A stretch of 64,000 nt of DNA. It comes from Arthrobacter sp. MYb213. Its GTDB lineage: Bacteria; Actinomycetota; Actinomycetes; Actinomycetales; Micrococcaceae. Under the pieces are notes generated by a model. The model had not been told where the DNA came from and made no database searches. It worked only from the letters and a program-made list of their open reading frames with translations. The position numbers and the translations under genes are program-made. Where the stretch lies: NCBI RefSeq assembly GCF_002979915.1, contig NZ_PCQA01000003.1, positions 1-64,000 of the forward strand. Reading direction: 5' to 3'. Shown piece by piece: positions 54,634-62,756 of the stretch; position 1 is the stretch's first letter, and each line of letters begins with the position of its first letter.

Positions 54634-55542
54634 TTAGTCTTGTTGGCTAAGTTCAGTGCGCCAGCTGCGTCGCGGCTCCCAGCCAAGTACTTGGCGTGCC
54701 TTGTCGCTACTAAACGCAGGGGAGGTCCCCGTCAGCTTGCTGGCCAAATCACGAAGTTCGGGATAGCTCTGCGGAATTAGCTCGGCCAGCGGTTCGGTAG
54801 CCAACGCATCGGCGGCGCCAACGAAAAAGACATCGCCATTATCGACTCGATCAAATTTTTCAAGCAACATCAATAAGAAGTCACATACATCTCGGGCATC
54901 TACGTAGTTGAACAATGCTGGAGCCGAAAGTGACGGATCTGCCAGGCGTTCGCGAACCGTATGTCCCTGCTGAGTTGGCGAGCCCTCCCATTCCTCTTCA
55001 GCAATCACGAAACAAGGTCTAAAAGACGCAAATTTAACCGTACTGTCGGGCCCCTGCTGCGCCGCGAACATTGCTGCAATCTGCTCGGCAACGTACTTTG
55101 AGAGTCCGTATGCGTGCCAAGGACGCGGAGTTTCCTGTTCGTCCAGAGGCAGTCGGCTCGGAATCCAACCGCTGGGGGCGCCATATCCCATTATTGAAGG
55201 ACTGGAAGCGAGGACTATTTTTGTAGACCCCACGGCAACCGCAGCGGCGACAACGTTGTGTGCGATCGATGCGTTAGTTCTTAACAGCACTTCCTCTGGT
55301 GCCATGAAGGGCACAGCCAAAGCGGCCAGGGAGATCACTGAGGTCGGTTTATGATGCACGAATAATTTGATTGTTGCTGCGGCATCTAGGAGATCAACTC
55401 GCTGATAGTTCACCGCAGGAACCGGCTCCTGTGGCAATTCTTTGTCGACGGAAATGACCTGATGCCCAGCTGCAGCAAACCCTGTTACAACTGCACGGCC
55501 GAGCCTGCCGGATCCTCCGGTGATGATTATGGTTTCACGCAT
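54634..55542 (-). CDS. extended SDR family NAD(P)-dependent oxidoreductase/epimerase
   Basis: A 302-residue Rossmann protein. Cofactor motif TGGSGRLG (8-15), Asp33 after beta-2 suggests NAD preference, and catalytic Tyr145-xxx-Lys149 (YGLSK), with Ser113/114 in LASSPS. Resembles UDP-sugar epimerases and uronate dehydrogenases. Last gene of the permease-permease-Gfo-SDR unit, four bases after the Gfo stop. It could oxidise a free sugar or uronate, or epimerise an intermediate. Confidence 0.88.
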   Translation of the reverse strand: MRETIIITGGSGRLGRAVVTGFAAAGHQVISVDKELPQEPVPAVNYQRVDLLDAAATIKLFVHHKPTSVISLAALAVPFMAPEEVLLRTNASIAHNVVAAAVAVGSTKIVLASSPSIMGYGAPSGWIPSRLPLDEQETPRPWHAYGLSKYVAEQIAAMFAAQQGPDSTVKFASFRPCFVIAEEEWEGSPTQQGHTVRERLADPSLSAPALFNYVDARDVCDFLLMLLEKFDRVDNGDVFFVGAADALATEPLAELIPQSYPELRDLASKLTGTSPAFSSDKARQVLGWEPRRSWRTELSQQD

Positions 55543-55546
55543 GTGT

Positions 55547-56902
55547 TCAGAGCTTCACTTTCTCTACCCGTTTGAAATCTACGCCGAATTCTGCCTCAGA
55601 TACACGCTGAGATGTCCCCGTAATCAGGGAATCATTAGCGCAAACACCGATTGCAATGGCACGTACGCCATCTCTGAATCCTGCCTGACGGCTGTACTGG
55701 TCTTCGTCGGCACCGCGTAAAAGTTCAGTTAGCAAGAGTGCGTCGCCACCCCCATGAGAACCTTTTCCGTTGATAATTTCTAGCTCTACTGCCGATTCCC
55801 AATGACGCTGCAAGACCAGACGGTCGCCTTTGCATCGCACAGCCGAGTTTTGCGCATCGTCGCTGACTGACGGGTCAACGGGACTAGCCCCGGACGCAGG
55901 AAGCACCGCTGCACGTTCCACAACGTTGAGTTCCAGCCGTCCTTTTGTACCGTTCACCGCGACACTGTAGCCCTCCCATGGGCTGTGTGCATTTAATGAA
56001 TAATTGAGCACCGGTCCGTCCTCGTACTGCACTATCACCGCGAGGTTGTCTTCAATGGAGATTTCCCCTTGGAAGACTCCCTGATCGCGTCTATATCCAT
56101 CAAAGTGCTCGTTATCTAGATAGAGGTGTTCAAGCCGTTCGTCCGTGTGCAAATCAAGATCAAAAGGTTCGCTTTCGCTGTTTGCGTGTGTCCCTCTGTC
56201 GCTCGGAATTATTCCTCGATCTTCGGCATTCTTGGCGCCATAGAATTTCAATCCGCCTGCCGCGTAGACCGACGAAGGCGAATCGTCTAGCCACCAGTTA
56301 ACTAGGTCAAAGTGATGGCTTGATTTGTGCACAAGTAGGCCACCAGAATTTTCCTTGAGCCGGTGCCAGCGGCGGAAGTAATCCGCACCATGGACGGTGT
56401 CGAGCATCCAACTAAAGTCCACGGAAGTTACCTCACCGACTAGCCCATCCGCGATCGCCTTTTTAAGTGCGGTATTTCGAGGTGAATACCGATAATTAAA
56501 GGTGACAATCACTTCTCTCCCTGTTCGTTCAACTGCTTGGGCGATCCGCCGTGTGCTTTCGGAATCAACAGTTAGTGGCTTCTCAACGATGACGTCAGCG
56601 CCGGCTTCTAGACAAGTGCAGATCAGGTCAGCATGCGTGTAATCCGGGCTGGTGATAATGGCCCGGTCTATTTTCTGCTCGCGAATGTACTGGGCGAGAA
56701 TCTCTGGATCAAAAACATCAACCTGTTCTCCGAAGGTTTGTTCAATGACATCCAGGTAATACTCAGTGCGTCCCGGGTTGGTATCGCTCAAGGCCACCAG
56801 TTCCGCAACGTCTGCATGATCGCCAAGGATCGCGGTGAGGTACATTTCGCAACGGTTGCCAGTACCTATCAAGACGTATCGGATTCGTTTATGATTGTTC
56901 AT
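55547..56902 (-). CDS. Gfo/Idh/MocA family oxidoreductase (third of three)
   Basis: A 451-residue dehydrogenase with YVLIGTGNRCEMY Rossmann loop, EKP motif and a long C-terminal domain carrying GGLLVHKSSHHFDLVNWWLDD, as in glycosidase/oxidoreductase members. Starts are ATG 56902 or GTG 56911; neither has a perfect ribosome site. An intrinsic terminator lies directly upstream (56937-56963), so expression may depend on read-through or a separate promoter. Confidence 0.92.
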   Translation of the reverse strand: MNNHKRIRYVLIGTGNRCEMYLTAILGDHADVAELVALSDTNPGRTEYYLDVIEQTFGEQVDVFDPEILAQYIREQKIDRAIITSPDYTHADLICTCLEAGADVIVEKPLTVDSESTRRIAQAVERTGREVIVTFNYRYSPRNTALKKAIADGLVGEVTSVDFSWMLDTVHGADYFRRWHRLKENSGGLLVHKSSHHFDLVNWWLDDSPSSVYAAGGLKFYGAKNAEDRGIIPSDRGTHANSESEPFDLDLHTDERLEHLYLDNEHFDGYRRDQGVFQGEISIEDNLAVIVQYEDGPVLNYSLNAHSPWEGYSVAVNGTKGRLELNVVERAAVLPASGASPVDPSVSDDAQNSAVRCKGDRLVLQRHWESAVELEIINGKGSHGGGDALLLTELLRGADEDQYSRQAGFRDGVRAIAIGVCANDSLITGTSQRVSEAEFGVDFKRVEKVKL

Positions 56903-56936
56903 CAAATTCACTGCCTACTCGTTATTTGCAAGGAAA

Positions 56937-56963
56937 ATGGGCTCGGCTTGTCACCGAGCCCAT
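56937..56963 (-). terminator. intra-operon intrinsic terminator
   Basis: Perfect ten-base-pair stem ATGGGCTCGG (56937-56946) / complement (56954-56963) with a seven-base loop, followed on the minus strand by TTTT. It lies between the second permease and the third Gfo gene, in the same direction. Confidence 0.82.
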
Positions 56964-56976
56964 GCGCTGTAGTTCG

Positions 56977-57951
56977 TTATTTGATACCGGTGGTAGCGAT
57001 TCCCTTGATCAAGAACTTTTGACCGAAGAGGAACGCAAGGAATACCGGTACAAGAGTAACGATCGACATGGCAAACAATGCTCCCCAATTTGATTCACCT
57101 GTTGAATCGATGAAGGCATTCAATGCCACCTGAACCGTGTAGTTACTTGGATTTGTCAGGTATATCAGTGAGGTGAAGAAGTCACTCCACGTCCAAATGA
57201 AAGTGAAGATCGCGGTGGTGGCCAGCGCAGGAACCATCAGTGGCAAAATGATCTGGAAAAAGGTTCGAGCGTGCCCTGCACCGTCGATGCGTGCAGCCTC
57301 ATCCATGTCTCTAGGAATGCCACGGATGAACTGGATCATCAAGAAAATGAAGAACGCGTCGGTCGCCAATAGCTTCGGAACGATAATTGGCCAGAAGGTG
57401 TTAACCCAGCCGATTTGGGAGAACATGATGTACTGCGGAACTATGATGACGTGGATTGGAAGCATGATCGTCATCAGCATGAGTACGAACATAGTCTTCT
57501 TAAATTTGAATTCGAGCCGAGCGAAAGCATAGGCCGCCATTGAACAGGAAACCAAGTTCCCCAAAATGCAGCCAATGACAATAATGGCCGAGTTCATCAG
57601 ATATTTGCTAAATGGTTCCGAAAGCGCGTCCCAGCCGTTGGGATAGTTTTCCCACTCCACATTAGCGATCACCAGACCAGCTTCGCGGAAGATCAGGTCG
57701 TTCGGCCTGAAGGAGCTGGCTATCATCCATAACAGCGGGTAGATCATAACCAGCGCAGCCAGGATCAGGATGGTGTGCTTGATTAACGAACGCGCACGTG
57801 CGCGTCCACTAGGTCGATAGCCTTTAACCTTCTTACCATTTGAATCAGTTCCGCCTACCGGCGGCTGACCTCCGAGCATGGCAGCCTCGTCCAGTCCCGA
57901 TACTTGAGTCCCGTCGAGATCATTGTGCGAAATTGAAGTCTGATTAGTCAT
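56977..57951 (-). CDS. carbohydrate ABC transporter permease (MalG/UgpE-like)
   Basis: A 324-residue inner-membrane permease with six helices and a long N-terminal cytoplasmic stretch (about 1-48). The ATPase-binding EAA loop reads FIRGIPRDMDEAARIDGAGHARTFFQIILPLMVPAL. Ends with GQKFLIKGIATTGIK, typical for CUT1 MalG-type proteins. It overlaps the upstream permease by eight bases. No ATPase gene is nearby; a shared MsmK/UgpC-type ATPase is probably used. Confidence 0.95.
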   Translation of the reverse strand: MTNQTSISHNDLDGTQVSGLDEAAMLGGQPPVGGTDSNGKKVKGYRPSGRARARSLIKHTILILAALVMIYPLLWMIASSFRPNDLIFREAGLVIANVEWENYPNGWDALSEPFSKYLMNSAIIVIGCILGNLVSCSMAAYAFARLEFKFKKTMFVLMLMTIMLPIHVIIVPQYIMFSQIGWVNTFWPIIVPKLLATDAFFIFLMIQFIRGIPRDMDEAARIDGAGHARTFFQIILPLMVPALATTAIFTFIWTWSDFFTSLIYLTNPSNYTVQVALNAFIDSTGESNWGALFAMSIVTLVPVFLAFLFGQKFLIKGIATTGIK

Positions 57952-58870
57952 CGTAGAACACCCAATACTTAGAAACGAAGAAGTTCAGCGCCGTGAAACC
58001 ACCGACGATTATGACCAGCAGCCAAGCCATCGCCGAGGCGTAACCCATATCGAATTGCTTGAAACCCTGTTGGTACAGATACAAGGTGAAGAACATCGTT
58101 GAGTCCGCCGGGCCTCCCGAACCGTTGGAAACGATGAACGCCTGAGTGAAGTTTTGGAAGGCTCCAATGACCTGAAGTACCAAGTTGAAGAATATGATCG
58201 GGCTGAGCATCGGAATGGTGATACTCAGGAACTGACGCCATTTGTTCGCTCCATCGATCGAGGCTGCCTCATAATACATTGCGGGGATCTGCCGAAGCCC
58301 GGCGAGAAAAATTACCATCGGAGAACCGAAGGTCCACACGTTGAGCAGGATCAGGCTGCCCAATGAGGTATCTGGATCCGAAATCCACCCCATCCCTTCG
58401 ATGCCCACCAACCCGAGAAGTTGGTTGACCAGGCCGGTAGTTCCAAAGATCTGCTTCCAGAGCACAGCAATGGCAACCGATGAACCGAGCATTGAAGGCA
58501 GATAGAAGATCGAACGATAGAACGATAGTCCACGCATTCCACGGTCTAGCAACATTGCAACGCCTAGCGCGACACCAAGTTGGAGGGGAACACCCACTAG
58601 CACGTAGGTGAACGTCACGCGCAGCGAATTATGGAGCCGATCATCGCTGAGCATGCGCTCGATGTTTTCCATACCGGTAAATTCCGGCGCTTGCAAAAGG
58701 TTATAGTCCGTAAAGGAAAGATACAGGGACATTGCCATTGGACCCAAGGTGATCAGGAATAATCCGATGGTCCATGGCAACAAAAAGATGTGCCCTGCCT
58801 TATTATCCCTGGTAGGCGACTTTTGCCCTTTGGTTTTACTCAGTCTTGATAATTCAGCAATGGCACTCAT
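57944..58870 (-). CDS. sugar ABC transporter permease (MalF/UgpA-like)
   Basis: A 308-residue six-helix permease of CUT1. EAA loop: LAGLRQIPAMYYEAASIDGANKWRQFLSITIPMLSPI. ATG 58870 (MSAIAELSRLSKTKG) follows GAGGGCG and gives the usual short N terminus before HIFLLPWTIGLFLITLGPM; the frame extending to 59044 would cross operator 3. First gene of the leftward transport-oxidoreductase unit. Confidence 0.95.
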   Translation of the reverse strand: MSAIAELSRLSKTKGQKSPTRDNKAGHIFLLPWTIGLFLITLGPMAMSLYLSFTDYNLLQAPEFTGMENIERMLSDDRLHNSLRVTFTYVLVGVPLQLGVALGVAMLLDRGMRGLSFYRSIFYLPSMLGSSVAIAVLWKQIFGTTGLVNQLLGLVGIEGMGWISDPDTSLGSLILLNVWTFGSPMVIFLAGLRQIPAMYYEAASIDGANKWRQFLSITIPMLSPIIFFNLVLQVIGAFQNFTQAFIVSNGSGGPADSTMFFTLYLYQQGFKQFDMGYASAMAWLLVIIVGGFTALNFFVSKYWVFYDD

Positions 58871-59147
58871 TGACCAACGCCCTCGTTCAAATGAGCCCTT
58901 AGAGACCCAAGGCGAGTGTGGACCAACATGACTGACTCCTCGGTTTGATGCTTCTCGCGAAGCTAAATGACATATTGTCGGAATGCGCTTTCCAATACCT
59001 GTTCCACAACGGTAAACTAAACAGCAACGTGAGGTCAACCACATTGAGTGTCGTTACTAGCTCAACGTCCAACGAATCTTCCAAATACATCTGGAACCAG
59101 CTCCATCATGGCTGGCGTTCCACTTGCCGAAACGGAGAAATATTACT
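58871..59147. other. divergent regulatory region of the permease and enolase-family genes
   Basis: 277 bases without a convincing gene. It carries operator 3 (58980-58993). For the rightward gene a -10-like TATTGT (58973-58978) abuts the operator, as at operator 2. For the leftward permease TTGACC (minus, 59033-59038) is a possible -35 with a poor -10. The short frame 59048-59356 has no family resemblance. Confidence 0.55.
58980..58993. promoter_or_regulatory. LacI operator 3
   Basis: GGAATGCGCTTTCC, the exact reverse complement of operator 2. It lies between divergent transport and enolase-family genes, suggesting control of both by the cluster LacI regulator. Confidence 0.85.
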
Positions 59148-60350
59148 TTGCCGCAAGTCAGCAACGAAAAATCGGACTTCATCCAATCTATCGAACTGAT
59201 CCTAGTTTCCATGCCGTTCGATGCCGGACGGCAAGAACGCAGTTATTCCATTGTGGAATCGGTCGATGCTTTCAACGCATCTTCACGGGGTTTTACGCAT
59301 ATGGAGTCACTCATGGTGAAAGTCCGCACCAAGCAAGGGCTCACGGGTTGGGGTGAAGCTTTCGGGCACAAATCTAATCCTGCAACGTGGGCATCGTTAG
59401 AGCACATAGTAGGACCGTTCTTCATCGGGAGACATACCGACATCGCTGAAGCCATAGGTGAAGCCGAATACGCATTCCATGCTTTCGGGCGGACCGGTCC
59501 AGTCCACTACGCGTTGTCAGCCATAGATATTGCGCTGTGGGATATCGCTGCTCAACAGGCCGGCGTGACGTTGCGGGAATACCTTGAGCCTGGCGCGCGG
59601 AACCATGTCAACGCCTACGCTTCACTGGTGCATTATGCCGAAGACCCGCTGGAGGTTTCACACCATGTGAGCCAAGCTCAACAGCTGGGATTTAAAGCGT
59701 TCAAACTCCACGAATCCACACCCGCGGCCATCGCTGCTGCCCGCGAGAGCGCTGGCGACGCAGCACTCATGGTCGATGTGAACTGTGCGTGGAGTCTGGA
59801 CGGGGCCCGACAAGCAATGGAGCAGCTTGAAGAGCTGCAGCTTCTCTGGGTCGAGGAACCTATCTTTCCGCCGGATGCTACGGCCGCATTGCGCGAACTC
59901 AACTCTCAATTCTCGAACGTCTCTGCCGGGGAAAACCACTCAGGAGTCGCTGGCCTCATCGATGCGATGGGATCCGGAGCGCTAAGCTTTGCACAACCCA
60001 GTGTTGGAAAAATTGGTGGTATCTCCGGGATGCTCGAGGTTCGTCGAGCTGGCAAGCGACTCGGTATTCCCGTAATCCCCCACTGTTTTTACTACGGACC
60101 CGCGTTGCTAGCGACCGCGCAACTGGTGGCGCTCGATCCTCCACAGCGCCATACGGATGGAAGGTCTCTTCCCGAGTTGGAAATTCCGTTTGTGAATTGG
60201 GAACATACTTTGCACTCACTGCATGCACCACACCAATCAGGCATGGACCAGCACGGAGTAGTACAGCTACCTCAGAGACATGGACTCGGATTCGAACCCG
60301 ATGAGCAGATGATAGAGACCTATCTCGTGAAACGGCTGTTGCTTATCTAA
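59148..60350 (+). CDS. enolase superfamily (mandelate racemase/muconate lactonizing) protein with atypical active site
   Basis: A 400-residue acid-sugar dehydratase-like protein. Metal ligands are present: Asp210 (VDVN), Glu236/237 (WVEEP) and Glu262 (SAGEN). The base His312 is in IPHCFYY. But the usual KxK reads K186-L-H188 (FKAFKLH), and the Asp of the His-Asp dyad (QPD) is Ser285 (QPSVGKIGG). Substrate could be an aldonate or lactone. Start TTG 59148 has GGAG 11 bases upstream; TTG 59124 is the alternative. The stop overlaps the convergent GDPD gene by four bases. Confidence 0.87.
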   Translation: MPQVSNEKSDFIQSIELILVSMPFDAGRQERSYSIVESVDAFNASSRGFTHMESLMVKVRTKQGLTGWGEAFGHKSNPATWASLEHIVGPFFIGRHTDIAEAIGEAEYAFHAFGRTGPVHYALSAIDIALWDIAAQQAGVTLREYLEPGARNHVNAYASLVHYAEDPLEVSHHVSQAQQLGFKAFKLHESTPAAIAAARESAGDAALMVDVNCAWSLDGARQAMEQLEELQLLWVEEPIFPPDATAALRELNSQFSNVSAGENHSGVAGLIDAMGSGALSFAQPSVGKIGGISGMLEVRRAGKRLGIPVIPHCFYYGPALLATAQLVALDPPQRHTDGRSLPELEIPFVNWEHTLHSLHAPHQSGMDQHGVVQLPQRHGLGFEPDEQMIETYLVKRLLLI

Positions 60351-61063
60351 CCGAGCACTTTGGCCAAAAGTTCGCCGTTGTCGCTCATGATCGCGTCAAC
60401 GTTCTTCTTCATCAGCGCGCGCATGGTCGGCTCATCGTCGATGACCCAGACGTGGACCTGCAATCCAGCGCGTTGCACCGCCTTGATAAATCGGGGTGTC
60501 ACTACCGGTATGACACCCTGCTTAAGCGGCACTTGAACCGCCCAGAAGCCCCGAGCCAGCACATTGGGAATACGACCGAAAAGCGCGGCGCATAACCAGA
60601 TCAACGCCATCTCCCAGCGTCCAGGAGATCGTAACACCGGGGCCGAGATCAGGTGCTGCACCGCGGCGCTTCGTGAGCTCTCAAAAGACGCCAATGCGAT
60701 CTGCCCGTGACAGCCAAGCTCTTCGATCAGCTTTGCCAGTGGAGCGATGGCCCGCTCATCCTTCACATCAATATTAAGCAACGCGTCGGGAAAGCTGAGC
60801 AATAATTCGCGAAGTGTGCACAGCGGTTGGCCGCCGGCGCGCACCGTGGCCAACTGCTCATCGGTGTATTCGTGCAATGCTCCAGCAGCATCGGTAACCC
60901 GATCCAGCGTCTCGTCATGAAAGGCATATACCGTCCCATCCTTGGAAGTACGCACATCCGTCTCCAGATGGGTGATTCCAAGATCCCAGGCCCGCTGAAA
61001 GGCGATGAGTGTATTCTCTTCATCGCCGAATCGAATGCCGCGATGTGTGAATGCGTAGGTCAT
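60347..61063 (-). CDS. glycerophosphodiester phosphodiesterase
   Basis: A 238-residue GDPD-family enzyme that splits glycerophosphodiesters to glycerol 3-phosphate and an alcohol. FTHRGIRFGDEENTLIAFQRAWDLG and LETDVRTSKDGTVYAFHDETLDR carry the catalytic His pair and metal Glu/Asp residues; LNIDVKDERA is the third metal motif. No signal peptide is seen, so probably cytoplasmic. ATGA overlap with the HAD gene upstream. Confidence 0.93.
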   Translation of the reverse strand: MTYAFTHRGIRFGDEENTLIAFQRAWDLGITHLETDVRTSKDGTVYAFHDETLDRVTDAAGALHEYTDEQLATVRAGGQPLCTLRELLLSFPDALLNIDVKDERAIAPLAKLIEELGCHGQIALASFESSRSAAVQHLISAPVLRSPGRWEMALIWLCAALFGRIPNVLARGFWAVQVPLKQGVIPVVTPRFIKAVQRAGLQVHVWVIDDEPTMRALMKKNVDAIMSDNGELLAKVLG

Positions 61064-61854
61064 TTTAATAGCTTCTCAATCACCTGCGCGACACCGTCTG
61101 CCTCAATGGTGTCCGCGGTGTGCTGTGCGGTGGCTAGGGCCAATGGATGACCCGAGGCCATCGCATAACCATGGCCGGCGTATTCGAGCATCTCCAAGTC
61201 GTTGGGCATGTCCCCGAAGGCCATCACCTCATCGGCGCTGATCCCCAATTCACGGCAGTACACGTCTAAGGTGGTGGCCTTGTGGATGTCTACATGCGCC
61301 ATCTCCAGTAACGAGACCCCGAAAGCCGAGTGGGTGACCGAGAGCAGTTGAGCTAATTCGGGGGCCACGGCAGCGTAGAAATCATCGATAGGCAAGGATT
61401 TGGAGCGTGCCAAAAACTTGACGATACCTTCTTCATCAATGGCTTCCGAGTTCAGGTCCAGAACCGATTGGCTTCCCAAGGTACGATTTTGTTCGGCAAA
61501 GTTCGCCCCAAGGTGCAATCCACGCGTGGTTTCCGCGGCAAAGGCAGCGTTCGGTTCATGTTCCAAGATAATCTGCTCCGCCTGTTTAGCGGTAGCCGCG
61601 GAGAGGGTCCGCGACCAGATGACGCGGTCTTGTTCCAGATCGTAGAGCACGGCGCCGTTGGAGCAGATCACCGTGCCCATGCCTCCAAAGGCTTCGATAA
61701 TGGGCGTGAGCCAGCGAAACGGCCTACCGGTCACAAAAACGATGTGAATACCGGCATCTCGAGCGTCTAAAAACGCGCGGCGAGTACGTTCACTGATATT
61801 CCCCTCGCGGTCCACGATGGTGCCATCTAGATCAGAGGCGATCAGTTTAATCAT
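61060..61854 (-). CDS. HAD superfamily Cof-type hydrolase
   Basis: A 264-residue Cof/HAD-IIB phosphatase: motif I LIASDLDGTIVDREG, motif II VFVTGRPF, motif IV MAFGDMPNDLEMLEYAGHG. A type C2 cap lies between. It is the second paralogue of this type in the window (see 20537-21367). Overlaps the kinase gene upstream by four bases. Likely acts on a sugar phosphate. Confidence 0.92.
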   Translation of the reverse strand: MIKLIASDLDGTIVDREGNISERTRRAFLDARDAGIHIVFVTGRPFRWLTPIIEAFGGMGTVICSNGAVLYDLEQDRVIWSRTLSAATAKQAEQIILEHEPNAAFAAETTRGLHLGANFAEQNRTLGSQSVLDLNSEAIDEEGIVKFLARSKSLPIDDFYAAVAPELAQLLSVTHSAFGVSLLEMAHVDIHKATTLDVYCRELGISADEVMAFGDMPNDLEMLEYAGHGYAMASGHPLALATAQHTADTIEADGVAQVIEKLLK

Positions 61855-62756
61855 GAAAGTTCCCCGCGGTGCGGCGGGTTCGCCCCGGCGCGGCCTACCG
61901 TTACCGACGCCGCATGAGCGGCAAAAATCAGTGCCTGCTCCAACTGCTCAGCTTCTAGGCGCGCAAGTTTTTCACGGTTTGCGGCGCCGATCATCCCGCG
62001 TTCGGCAAGCCAGCATAAGAGGGCAGCGGTAAACGTATCTCCGGCGCCGACGGTGTCGGTTACCTCGACCGAGGGGGCACTGTATTCGGCCTCACCGGCA
62101 CGCACCACGCCCCAGGATCCACGTGATCCGGAGGTGGCCACAACGATGGCTGGGCCCATCGCCAACCAGGCCCGAGCAGACTCATGCACCGAACGCATCG
62201 GGTAGAGCCACTTCAAATCGATTCCGGAAACACGCACCACGTCGGCTTGGCCGACATATCGTTCAACTTCGGCGACGGTTTGCCCGTGGTTTGTCACCAG
62301 CGAGGGGCGCAGGTTCGGATCGTAGCTGATGGTGGCGTGAGAGCGGGCTGCGGCCAGCAACGGGAGCAGTTCGGCCGGGCTGAACAGTGTTGCGATGGAG
62401 CCGGTGTGAACCAGTTCGGTGTCTTGGGCCAGTTCCGGGCCCACCGTTGGCATCTGCCAGAAAGCATTAAATGCGAAGGTCGCTCCGCCGGCTGGATCCA
62501 AAATGCCATGGGCAATCACCGTCGGTTCATCATCGGCACCGCCAAGGTATTTGACGTTATTTGCCGAGAGGAAACGCTCGATACTCGCACCCTTATCATC
62601 ATGTCCCCAGCGGGTGATGAGCGTACCGGGGTAACCGAGTCGGGCCAACGCGACGGCAACGTTGAGCGGGCTTCCGCCCACAAATTCTTGCGCCGGGGCG
62701 ATTCCTGAGGCCAATACGTCGACTAGTGCCTCGCCAATGACCGTCGGGTTCATCAT
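61851..62756 (-). CDS. PfkB/ribokinase family carbohydrate kinase
   Basis: A 301-residue sugar kinase, most like fructokinases: GGSPLNVAVALARLGYPGTLITRWG (sugar site) and VTDTVGAGDTFTAALL with the catalytic Asp. An A-rich/AAGGAG ribosome site precedes two tandem ATGs (62756 and 62753); the second has better spacing. Four-base overlaps on both sides show tight coupling. It could serve sugars liberated by the neighbouring catabolic regulon, but the operons are separate. Confidence 0.92.
   Translation of the reverse strand: MMNPTVIGEALVDVLASGIAPAQEFVGGSPLNVAVALARLGYPGTLITRWGHDDKGASIERFLSANNVKYLGGADDEPTVIAHGILDPAGGATFAFNAFWQMPTVGPELAQDTELVHTGSIATLFSPAELLPLLAAARSHATISYDPNLRPSLVTNHGQTVAEVERYVGQADVVRVSGIDLKWLYPMRSVHESARAWLAMGPAIVVATSGSRGSWGVVRAGEAEYSAPSVEVTDTVGAGDTFTAALLCWLAERGMIGAANREKLARLEAEQLEQALIFAAHAASVTVGRAGANPPHRGELS

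Noticed and set aside
59048-59356. 102-residue frame ahead of the enolase-family gene
   Set aside because: Low-complexity translation, no recognisable family, overlaps the true gene in another frame.
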